From CAJBLF01 sp964463255 (GTDB lineage Bacteria; Patescibacteriota; Gracilibacteria; Absconditabacterales; Absconditicoccaceae), in NCBI GenBank assembly GCA_964463255.1, contig CAYXBC010000001.1, positions 1 through 37,115 of the forward strand: a stretch of DNA of 37,115 bases. The letters are read 5' to 3'. Within the stretch, counting starts at the first letter, position 1, and every line of letters starts with the position of its first letter. The notes under the pieces are model-generated. The model saw nothing but the letters and a program-made list of their open reading frames with translations, was not told the DNA's origin and made no database searches. Of the stretch, positions 19,419 through 27,853 are shown piece after piece. A program made the translations under genes and the position numbers.

Positions 19419-19919
19419 ATGGCAGAGAGCAAAAAGGATATCATCAGCAAAAACATAGTAGACGAATTAGTCACGCTAGATATCGCAGGATACCTCAAAG
19501 AAGAAGTGAAGGATTTTCTAAAATATCTACATTATTACAAAATCAAGAACATCCTTCAGAACATAGAAGCATTGAAAGAATACCTCATCTGTCTAGACCA
19601 CCAGAATACGGATCAGATTCATGAATTGGAATATAAAAAAAATCCTGATATGGAAATAGGAGAGCATGATCTCACCTATTATATCTCTACTAAAGGGCTT
19701 GAAAAGATAGGAGAACATAAAATCCGCCAAAAGATCTGGGAAAACGATTTTAATCTGAGCTATATCATGCAAGGGATCAAAGGATTCCTTCTCTTGACCG
19801 CAGACGAATTCTGTAATGCCTCCCCTACTAGAATGTCGATCAACAGGATGCTCCGGCAAAAACAACTGGAGAACCAAGGCAATCTCATTGACAGTGAAGA
19901 TGTTTCCCAACAGGACTAA
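19419..19919 (+). CDS. Hypothetical protein, 166 aa
   Basis: No family recognised. The protein is helical and charged, with a central motif EYKKNPDMEIGEHDLTYYISTKGLEK-like region and a helical end (SINRMLRQKQLENQG). There is no signal or membrane segment. It follows ftsE by 33 nt on the same strand and shares its terminator, so it is probably in the same transcript. A TTG at 19401 is in frame, but the ATG at 19419 is preferred. It contains no in-frame TGA. Confidence 0.6.
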   Translation: MAESKKDIISKNIVDELVTLDIAGYLKEEVKDFLKYLHYYKIKNILQNIEALKEYLICLDHQNTDQIHELEYKKNPDMEIGEHDLTYYISTKGLEKIGEHKIRQKIWENDFNLSYIMQGIKGFLLLTADEFCNASPTRMSINRMLRQKQLENQGNLIDSEDVSQQD

Positions 19920-19945
19920 CAGTATACGAACAACAAAAAAAGAAC

Positions 19946-19969
19946 AGAAACCCTGATAGGGTTTTTTTT
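19946..19969 (+). terminator. Terminator after the ftsE transcript
   Basis: AAACCCT and AGGGTTT arms (19948-19954, 19958-19964) with a 3-nt loop are followed by T residues to 19969. Confidence 0.85.
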
Positions 19970-20109
19970 CATGCGCTGTGCAAGTGCGAAGGGAGAACAA
20001 GAAAGTAAATAGAAATTATGAAAACTCCTTGAAAATCCACAGCAAAACTATATAGTCAAAATAAGAGAAGAAAAGCAATTTTTTACCAATGAATACGTAA
20101 ATTTCAGCA

Positions 20110-20781
20110 ATGACGGATTTTGATCAGAAACTGCTTGCGCTGCTCGATGTAGTGATCGACAATTATATCAATAAAGGAGAACCTGTAGGTTCAAAATTTC
20201 TGCATTCGCTGGAAGACGCCGAATACGCTCCCTCGACACTGAGAAAATATCTCAATATGTTGGAGAAAGCAGGCATGGTCTACCAACCCTATAACAGTTC
20301 AGGAAGAGTACCTACCGTCCAAGGATTAACGGCCTATATTCACAATTATCTCGTGGCCCAAGAAGAAGAGAAACAAGACGAAGTAATCAAGGCAAGAAGT
20401 GGACTAAAAGAACTGGTAGAAAGCATCGGAGCTATGGCTGATGGTGTCGTGGTAGGATTCCTAAGAAACGATGAATACTATTATCTCTGAATCAATAATC
20501 TCTTGAGAGACGATATGATGGACGAATATCATACGACGAAAAATATCATCCGCTTCATCGAAGAAAAAAGGATTGTGAAATTCATCGACAGCAAAATATT
20601 AAAGAAGAATCAGATTTATTATACATTCATAGAGAATCAAAAAACGATTATTTCATGTTTGTATACCAAGATAACACTCCAAGACTATGATTGTATGTTA
20701 TGTATCATCGGACCGACCAGGGTAAATTACAAGAAGAACCTGACGATATTCCAAAAGATACTCCAGTCTTTACATAAATAA
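20110..20781 (+). CDS. hrcA: HrcA-like heat-shock repressor
   Basis: HrcA represses chaperone operons at CIRCE operators. The 223-residue protein has the winged-helix DNA-binding part of the family (YINKGEPVGSKFL, STLRKYLNMLEKAGMVYQPYNSSGRVPTVQGLTAYI) and the family C-terminal motif IGPTRVNYKKNLTI. It is much shorter than the usual 340 residues; the central domain is reduced. One TGA glycine joins DEYYYL to INNLLRD. No CIRCE palindrome (TTAGCACTC-N9-GAGTGCTAA) is seen nearby, and no dnaK, grpE or dnaJ gene is in the window. Confidence 0.75.
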
Positions 20782-20790
20782 CACAAAGGT

Positions 20791-21192
20791 ATGCCAGATA
20801 TAGAGAAAAAACCCGAACAAAGGCCGGAATGAAAAGAATCCCAGAAAGCACCATCGACCAATGAAAGACTCACCGAACTCAAGAAAGAGATGAAGGGAGA
20901 TATATCGGAAAAGCTCTGAGAATTGAAAGTAAAAATCATCGAGGAAAAAGAGAAAGAAGAAGCAGATGAGTTGGAGAAAAAAATTCCTGAAAATAAAGAA
21001 AAAAAAGATGTGAATATCCCAAAACAGGATATCCAACGGAAAGAAGGACAAGAACGAAGCAAAACACATCCCGGAGAAAATAATAGACAAAGAGCAGTAG
21101 CCGGATCAGAAATCCAGAAGGAACTCGCTACACCACAAAAAAATCCCATAGCCCAAGGACTTCAAGGCATCATCAATCGGCTCATCAAATAA
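20791..21192 (+). CDS. Hypothetical charged protein, 133 aa
   Basis: No family recognised. It is very rich in Lys, Glu, Gln and Pro, probably disordered, with a short helical coil near residues 28-65 and a hydrophobic end GLQGIINRLIK. It starts 9 nt after the hrcA stop on the same strand, the place GrpE often occupies, but it lacks the GrpE beta domain and length. Two TGA codons near the start are read as glycine. Low-complexity composition makes the function unclear. Confidence 0.55.
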
Positions 21193-21250
21193 GACCGATA
21201 TTTCCCAAAATTTCACTAAGATTTTTTTAATCGCATAAAGAGATACGAAT

Positions 21251-21748
21251 ATGTCACCAATAATTCAAAGCGCTTGATGAATCGTTTATTATGTTGCTCA
21301 GGATTGAGAACCAAGATACCTGCTCATCAAAAGACACGCACTGAGCGGAAAGATAGAACGGGTAGCACCAAAAGGCAAGATTCAATGAAATGAAGATGTC
21401 CAAAAAACCGCACTCAGAGAGGTCAGCGAAGAGACAGGGATACCTATCAATCAGATGAGAATCAAACAACAATTGGGCAAGACACAATTGAGAAACACCG
21501 AAAATCAAAAAGGACAGATGGACAAAGACGTGACATACTTCCTGATGGAATATACCGGAAATCCCGATTTCGTAAAAATAGAACGTGCAGAAGGATACAT
21601 AGGCATCCATAAACGATGTACCCTCAATGAGATACTTGCGCTCATCTATTACCAGGATATCAGGGAATTGATCAGAAAAAGCTATGCGATGATAAAAGAC
21701 GGACAGAAAAATATGGATATCAAGAAAGATTTTATGAATAGACTCTAA
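21251..21748 (+). CDS. Nudix hydrolase
   Basis: Nudix enzymes hydrolyse nucleoside diphosphate derivatives with Mg2+. The 165-residue protein starts MSPIIQSAGGIVYYVAQDGEP (the SAGG turn has a TGA pair) and contains a complete Nudix box at residues 42-64: Gly42, Glu48, REVSEETGI at 56-64, matching Gx5Ex7REUxEExGU. The TGA in KGKIQGNED supplies Gly46. The substrate is not predictable; dinucleoside polyphosphate or capped-RNA pyrophosphohydrolase are possibilities because of the KGKI..E context. Confidence 0.9.
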
Positions 21749-21767
21749 AAGCCCCAGGAAAATACAA

Positions 21768-21797
21768 TTGAATTTTTGAGCTGATTGATTATATAAT
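21768..21797 (+). promoter_or_regulatory. Promoter of the HPF-like gene
   Basis: TTGAAT (21768-21773) and TATAAT (21792-21797) are spaced by 18 nt, about 58 nt before the chosen ATG. Confidence 0.6.
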
Positions 21798-21854
21798 GTA
21801 CGATACAAGAATTGAGTGATACCTTCATCCTTTTATCTTCTACCGCCAGAAAAC

Positions 21855-22181
21855 ATGGTAAAACAACCGGTGATTTCGTACCAATTCGTAGATGTTCCGA
21901 CAGACAAGCAAGAAATTGTAAAAGACATCGTACAAAAGAATCTCGAAGGAAAGATGGACTCGTATTTTAAGAAGATCTATGCAAACAAGGATACCGCTGA
22001 GATAAGGATAGACTACAAGATTACAGAAACCAAACAGAAGAAATATACCTGATCATTCAATTTCAATTTCGACGGACACAATTTCGTCTACAACAACAAG
22101 ATAGCATTCAAATTCGTAGAAGATATCGTAAATCACGCATTCAAACACTTCAAGGAATTTCTCTCTAAACAAGAGGAATAG
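21855..22181 (+). CDS. HPF/RaiA-like ribosome-associated protein (tentative)
   Basis: A 108-residue protein with a beta-alpha-beta-beta-beta-alpha pattern like the ribosome hibernation factors HPF and RaiA: ISYQFVDVPTDKQEIVKDIVQKNL, then AEIRIDYKITETKQKKYT, FNFNFDGHNFVYNN and a C-terminal helix FVEDIVNHAFKHFKEFLSK. Such proteins bind the 30S decoding site and stall translation in stationary phase. Identity is low, so the assignment is a fold-level guess. One TGA glycine joins KKYT to SFNF. The GTG at 21816 would add 13 residues that do not resemble the family. Confidence 0.55.
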
Positions 22182-22223
22182 TCGACACACTAAATAATTT
22201 TTATACTTTTTGCAAAATAATCC

Positions 22224-22724
22224 ATGAAAAAGAATTATCTCACCAAAGAAGGATACGAACAATTGCTAGAAGAGCTCAATGAACTCAAAAAAATCAAGCT
22301 CCCAGGAGTATTGGAAAGACTAGGAGAAGCAAAAGCTATGGGAGATCTTTCAGAGAACTTCGAATATAAATCAGCACTCGAGGATAAGGATTTCATAAAT
22401 TCCAGAATTACCGAAATCGAGACTCTGATAGAAGACGTCGAAATCATCAAGGAAGAGAAGAAAAGAAGTTTGGAAAAAATAGTCGATTATGGATCCAAGG
22501 TGACCGTAGAAATGGAAGATCATGATACCTACAATGTTACCATCGTAGGAAGCTGAGAGACCACAATGGAATTTGATAAAAGTTTCAAAACGATCAAAGA
22601 TTCGATAAAGATATCGCTTGAATCACCTTTGGGACTTGCAATCAAATGAAAAAAATCAGGTGATCTCGTAAAGATGAGAATAAATAATGAAAGAAAAGAT
22701 ATCAAGATTTTGGACGTAAAATAA
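22224..22724 (+). CDS. greA: Transcription elongation factor GreA
   Basis: GreA rescues backtracked RNA polymerase by promoting transcript cleavage through its coiled-coil finger. The 166 residues open with the classic YLTKEGYEQLLEELNELK, continue through the finger with GEAKAMGDLSENFEYKSALEDK, whose acidic tip DLSEN is intact, and end in the FKBP-like domain (YNVTIVGSGE, SPLGLAIKGKKSGDLVKM). Glycines in IVGSGE and AIKGKKSGD are TGA. A strong terminator follows. Confidence 0.95.
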
Positions 22725-22756
22725 TAGAAAACAAACACATATTTTTTTCAGTAGAA

Positions 22757-22792
22757 AGGCTTGTACATATAGATGTGTACAAGTTTTTTTTT
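22757..22792 (+). terminator. Terminator of greA
   Basis: CTTGTACA (22760-22767) and TGTACAAG (22776-22783) are perfect arms with a run of nine T. It overlaps the end of the convergent phosphatase gene by two bases. Confidence 0.9.
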
Positions 22793-23342
22793 AGAATTCA
22801 TAGGTTTGAATCTCAGAATTTCCTATGATAAAGGCAAAAAAATCATCATCGGATAGCTCCGGATGGAAATATTTATGTATCATTTTAGAAGTAAACGCAT
22901 GAGTAACTATCAAAATATCGGCAGCAACAGTAGATCTCAACTCATCAAGTTTAGAAAAAACCCTTTTTTCAACATCTTCTATAGTTTCTCCATCAGTAGG
23001 TGCATTTTTATATTGTCTTGTAATATTTGATTTCCACAAATTAGGGTATCTTTCTTGAGCCTCTTGCCTGGTTAATCACTCATATACACCCATATTTCTT
23101 TCCAGAAAAGCCCTTTCCTGTATCAAAGGAACATTACGAACATTGATTATTTGGGCGGTTTCACAGGTCCTTTGTGTTGGAGAAGTATATATCACATCAA
23201 AAACTATAGTATTTATATACTTTTTTGCTGCTTGGACTTGTTTTCTTCAATATTCATTGAGAGGAATATCACTCTGACCTTGATACCTTCACTGGACATT
23301 ATAATCAGTTTCACCATGTCTGAGGATATAGACTTTGCTCAT
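22791..23342 (-). CDS. Histidine phosphatase family protein
   Basis: A 183-residue member of the phosphoglycerate mutase-like superfamily. The N-terminal VYILRHGETDYNVQGRYQGQSDIPLNEYG carries the catalytic His of RHGET and the usual glycine-rich continuation, with two glycines as TGA. YTSPTQRTCETAQ and the second catalytic His in ILIVTHAFTSKMI follow. Such enzymes dephosphorylate small metabolites (for example phosphoglycerate or alpha-ribazole phosphate) in the cytosol; the short length argues against glycolytic phosphoglycerate mutase. Confidence 0.9.
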
Positions 23343-23407
23343 CGTGTTGCATATAGAAATTGAAGTAATTAATCGTTATAAAACACATGTCATAGTGATT
23401 ATGAAAC

Positions 23408-24337
23408 TTAATTAAATTGGACATCAGAGACATTCCATCCATTCCATATATCAAAGGTGATTCTGCACGTAGCAGGATCATTTTTCTTATCACGTCACTG
23501 GAGAGCGAGGGTAACGGTATACGGATCATGGTAAGTCATCGTACCTTGGGAATCTATGCTAGCAAGCTGAGAAAAATCATTCTGACAATCCGATTTGATA
23601 AGATTCAGCTTATTTTGGACTACGAAATCTTTGTTTACTATCTTAAACATATTGGAAATATCCAGAATCATATCATCCGAAACATCCTTGAACATAAAAC
23701 CATACTGATTATCATCGAACGTAGTCCAAAATCACGTTCCATGCTTATAGAACGTATACGACCGATATGATTCGAAGGTATCTTTATCATTCTGTATATA
23801 GTCTGATACCAAAGAGGTACAATCACGGGATTTAAGAATTTTGCTACAGACAAAACGTTCTATAGTAACGACAGGAGCACCATTAAACATCACCTGGATG
23901 TTATTTCAGGATCTGGAAGCACTCAATTGTGGCTGTGAAGTAAAATCAAGATACATGAGATCCTTGACGAAAAAATATCTATTGGCAGTGATGACGAGTC
24001 ATTGATCAGGTATCTTAATCGAATTTATATCCAGGATGGGGGTCAATTTAAGATATTTCTTTAAGGTTCCGACAATCTCTATCTTTTTGTCTGTATAGGA
24101 ATTGAGATTGATAGTAGAACTTTTGAGACCGATTTTTTTCCCTTTGTTGGTGAGAAGGGAATGAGTGTAATTCGGGAAATCATTATCCACGATAACCTTC
24201 CCTTCGAAGGTAAGAGATGCTCATAAGGTATACATATCACTGGAAGTAGAATTCTGATTATATCTTTCTGATATTGAGGTAAGGATTCTGCTTGCAAGAT
24301 AGATACCGATAATTGCAAGAAGAATTCGAAATAACAT
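23408..24337 (-). CDS. Membrane-anchored protein with OB-fold-like region, 309 aa
   Basis: A single hydrophobic N-terminal segment (about residues 4-18, MLFRILLAIIGIYLASRIL) anchors the protein, with the rest probably outside. Residues about 45-110 alternate strands and glycines like an OB fold (LTFEGKVIVDN, NKGKKIGLKS, KKIEIVGTLKKY, LDINSIKI), a pattern seen in CPR envelope proteins. The C-terminal part is beta-rich with four cysteines and ends DIWNGWNVSDVQFN. Its function is unknown. Several TGA glycines join its parts. Confidence 0.65.
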
Positions 24338-24493
24338 TTTTCCATTTAGTATTTTTTTTTGCCTCAGGTTTCTTATAACCATACCAATATATACTATATA
24401 AAAAAAACGAACACAGCGACATATTATAGTTATTTTAGAGAAGAAAGCAAGAGTACAAGGAGGGAGGGTTTTTAGCAATAGACAACATAAAAA

Positions 24494-25114
24494 ATGGAAC
24501 AAAAACGAGAAAAACTTATAAACACATTCATATCGATGAATTCGAAAATCAATCTCTCCGCCATAAGAGACCCTGAAGGAATACAGATAAAACATATCCA
24601 GGATTCCCTCGAAATAAATAAAGTAGTAGAGCTAAAACCAGGATCGACGCTCTGCGACGTAGGGACATGAGGATGATTTCCCCTACTGCCGATAGCGATG
24701 ACAAATCATGGAGTCACCTGCACCGGCATAGATGCTACAAGAAAGAAAATAGATGCCATAAACGAAATGATAAAGGAACTAGACATACCAAACGCCCATG
24801 CTGTATGGTCCAGAGCGGAAGACCATAAAGAAGTCTATGATTACGTGACCGCAAGAGCTGTGGGATACATCGATAAATTACTTCCTCAGATCCATCATCT
24901 CACAAAACACTGAGGGTATCTCATACTCTATAAGCAATATACGATGGAAGAAAGCGAAGATATAAAAAATTTCAGTAAGGACTATGGATTCAGAATCAAA
25001 AAAATCCACAAATATACACTGTTTGCATGAGATATTCCAAGGACAATCTATGTATTGAAGAAAATAGATACCATTGCTTTATATAAAAAAATATATATAA
25101 ATAGGGCAAAATAA
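24494..25114 (+). CDS. rsmG: 16S rRNA (guanine527-N7)-methyltransferase RsmG
   Basis: RsmG (GidB) methylates N7 of G527 in 16S rRNA using SAM. The 206 residues show KINLSAIRDPEGIQIKHIQDSL, the SAM-binding loop CDVGTGGGFPLLPIA (two of the glycines are TGA at 24668 and 24674), TGIDATRKKIDAI, and YDYVTARAVG in place of the usual DxxxxRA motif. The family is shortened here, and its C-terminal strand includes GDIPRTIYVLKK. It contains a run of ATA and AAA codons at the very end. Confidence 0.92.
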
Positions 25115-25128
25115 AATGTAAAATATAT

Positions 25129-25629
25129 ATGATAAAAGCAGTTAGCAGAAGTATAGAGATTTTCGTGAAATGGTTTACCGTTTCGAGAGTCATAATCACA
25201 TGTTGGAACGCAATTATATTCTTCTATCATTTCCTATGGATAGGAATGACTCCATGGACAAGTATCACCATCCAAGGTACAGCACTGATAGTCGAATATT
25301 TCGTGAGCGGGATATACGAAAGGACACTCCTATTGAACAATATCAAGATAAATCGCAGGACCAAATCCGGAAGATTCCGTTTATTACGAAAAATGATGAT
25401 AAAATACCTGGTATTTACCGGCATATTCGTAAGCATATTCGTATCTACCTATTATCTCAGACTAGGCATCCTTTATGTCATGGATCTAGGGATAACTACC
25501 GATCAATTGGGAAAAACTATACTAAATATGGTATGGTTCACTCCAGTAGCAGCGCCAATCATGGCGGCAATCGTCATCGAACGGAAGAAAAAAACGCAGC
25601 AGAAGAAAAAGAAGCTACAGAAAGCGTAG
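25129..25629 (+). CDS. Membrane protein of unknown function, 166 aa
   Basis: No family recognised. At least four hydrophobic helices (about residues 20-37, 46-62, 90-110 and 132-150) alternate with basic loops. The C-terminus is strongly basic (KKKTQQKKKKLQK), which would stay in the cytosol. The context is 14 nt after rsmG, so it is probably in the same transcript. No TGA is used. Confidence 0.6.
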   Translation: MIKAVSRSIEIFVKWFTVSRVIITCWNAIIFFYHFLWIGMTPWTSITIQGTALIVEYFVSGIYERTLLLNNIKINRRTKSGRFRLLRKMMIKYLVFTGIFVSIFVSTYYLRLGILYVMDLGITTDQLGKTILNMVWFTPVAAPIMAAIVIERKKKTQQKKKKLQKA

Positions 25630-25639
25630 GAATAAATAT

Positions 25640-25669
25640 GAGTCCCTTGTATGTGAGGGACTTTTTTTT
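25640..25669 (+). terminator. Terminator of the rsmG transcript
   Basis: GTCCCT (25642-25647) and AGGGAC (25656-25661) arms followed by eight T. The T-run reaches into the stop codon of the convergent ZIP gene. Confidence 0.85.
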
Positions 25670-26411
25670 ATCCAATGAGGAGGAGAAGCGACATGATACC
25701 AATTCATAGGATCAAGAAGAGAATTTGGGGAATGCTATGTGCCAAGGTATTTTCTTTATGGAGTTCCGGGATGAGGTCGGATCAGGCGATATAGATAAAT
25801 GTCCCTGCAGCAAATGGTACCAATACCTGGAGCATACCGTCCGTATAACGATAGAGAAGAAAGGCGATAATTACACCAAGCACTGCCGTTAGTGCGGTAA
25901 AAAAATTAAGCAGCAACGCTTTTTTTCTACTAAATCATCCATGGATAAGGACGCCAAAATCTCAGATTTCCTGAGGTATCTCATGCAATATTACCGCAAC
26001 CGTAGTAGCAATCCCCACAGGGATGCTTACGAGATAACTTGCACCGATAATCAATCCATCAATCAGATTGTGTACGACATCTCAGACAAGATTCATGATA
26101 GCAAGAGGATGAGTATGCGTTTTGGTGACTGGCATATGACAGTGATTTCGACGGATGACCTTTTCTGTAATTAATCCAAAAAGGATTCATCAAAGTATCC
26201 ACAAAGAAGCGGACAATGGCAATCATGAAGGCCCTACCATTTCAGGCAGAAGATGGAAAAAGACATCACCAAGCAATGCTCAGGCAGAGAAGCTAACCAT
26301 CCATAAGATGATATGTTTGAGTAAAGATATGCGGATTCATAACGTGATAATACCAATCAAAGAGATAAGACTCACGATAATAACACTGACTATCGCATAA
26401 AGAAATATCAT
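25668..26411 (-). CDS. ZIP-family metal (zinc) transporter
   Basis: ZIP proteins move Zn2+, Fe2+ or Mn2+ into the cytosol. The 247 residues have about eight helices. The metal-binding motifs of TM4 and TM5 are intact: HNLIDGLIIGASYL and HEIPQEIGDFGVLIHGG, closely matching the family HNxxDG and HEIPQEIGD. SFSAGALLGDVFFHLLPE lies in TM2, and the cytosolic loop before TM4 is His-rich (HCHMPVTKTHTHP). Most TM glycines are TGA. The end of the gene overlaps the terminator of rsmG by two bases. Confidence 0.93.
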
Positions 26412-26463
26412 AAGAAAATTTTAGAATGTAAAATGGCGTCCTAAAAAAGAAAGAGAAAATTAG

Positions 26464-27600
26464 TTACATAATTTCTCTTCTGATTCCTCTATCCAACTTC
26501 ACCAAGGATTCATATACGATAGTATCGCTCACTTCTGCGAGCCTGAGGAGAGAATTTTTAGCACTAGAATCATTTGAGATGATTTCTACTTCATCTCCGA
26601 TATGTACAGAACTATCGACAAGATAGGTAGAAAGGTTCATACAGATTGTACCAATCTGAGTATAGAATCTCTTACGATGTTTGAGAACAATATTTCCCGA
26701 GGATTTTCTAGAAAGCCCTTCTGCATAACCAAACGGTATAGTAGCGACGATTTCTCTGTCGCTGGGCTTATAGGTATGACTATAACTCACTCAATCACCA
26801 GGTCGCACGAGTTGGAGACTCATAACTCTCGAAGTCACAGAAAGAACAGGGAGGAGATCTTTTCAAAATTTATACAAAGGATCTTGAGGATGCAAAGGAT
26901 TGTAGCCATATAACGCGATTCATGGTCTATATGCATTAAAGAATTCCTCTCTGATTTTGAACAATCCAGCGCTATTGCCGATATGCCTCCAATGAGGGGT
27001 AAATCAAGCATCCAAAAGTGTATAATACATGCGCTTAAATTTTTGGATCTGAGTATTCATGCTCTCATCTGATATATTGTCGGCATCAAAAAAATGAGAC
27101 AGGACGCCTTCAATGATAAGATTAGGATATTCCTGAAGCACCTTGATAATATCCGGAAGATCATCTTCCTGAATGCCTTCTCTATTCATCCCGGTATTGA
27201 AAAAGAGATGGATCTTGGTGTGTTTCTTTAATCTTCAGAGATAACTAATCGTTCATATATTATAGACACAGAAAACGGCTCTTTTATGATCAAATTTTCT
27301 ATAATTCTCAAGCAAAGTCTCTCCCATGATCAAGACAGGAATTTTGCAATACTGCTTGACGACAACATATTCGGGATAACTATCGACAGCAATATACGGC
27401 ACATCGGTTTTGGAGAGTATCTTGACGACTTGTTTGAGTCCATGACCATAGGCATTGGATTTGAGGACAGGGAAAAGCGCAGCCTGCGGCTGAAGAGACT
27501 GAAGATAAGATAAATTATTGAGGAGTGCCTTCCTACGTAACCATAGAGTATTCATAGGTTTGACGCGAGGATGGAGTAATGATCTCAAGAATCACAACAT
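26464..27600 (-). CDS. alr: Alanine racemase
   Basis: Alr makes D-alanine for peptidoglycan with PLP. The 378 residues include the PLP lysine motif FPVLKSNAYGHG (Lys47 from this start), the D-Ala region FFNTGMNREG, HIGNSAGLF, the catalytic Tyr of RPGDGVSYSHTY, IPFGYAEGLSR, and YTQIGTICMNLS. Several glycines are TGA (GDGVSYSH being GGT/GGA by contrast). The upstream ATG at 27600 adds a short hydrophobic lead before MNTLWLRRKALLNNL; the family usually starts near that second Met (27555), so the true start is uncertain. A working Alr would supply D-alanine for a peptidoglycan wall. Confidence 0.93.
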
Positions 27601-27853
27601 AGCAAAAAATAATAATAAAAGAGAGAGGTATTTCCCATTTCAAACTTGATGCTTTTCAGTAAATAGAGTAATCATCGGAAGTCTATAATCAAGAAAAGCT
27701 TGCAGAGATATCGGAGAAAATCGAGGATGTCATAAGGGGAAAAAGATGGTAAATCATAGACAGATAGCAGATAAAACAGATCAGTGCTATTGAAATATAT
27801 GAATAAATCATTATAGGTAAAAAACACATATTTTATCCTCCAAGGAGAAACGG
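27601..27853. promoter_or_regulatory. Divergent alr/clpC promoter region
   Basis: The 253-nt gap between the two divergent genes is AT-rich. On the plus strand TTGAAA (27790-27795) and TATAGG (27812-27817), 16 nt apart, form a fair clpC promoter. AAGGAG about 8 nt before the clpC ATG is one of the few clear Shine-Dalgarno sequences in the window. I could not fix the alr promoter. Confidence 0.5.

Noticed and set aside
20791..21192. GrpE after hrcA
   Set aside because: The protein is low-complexity and lacks the GrpE dimer helix and beta domain.
27670..27755. Short plus-strand frame between alr and clpC encoding a helical-looking peptide
   Set aside because: It has a stop just upstream and no ATG, GTG or TTG start.
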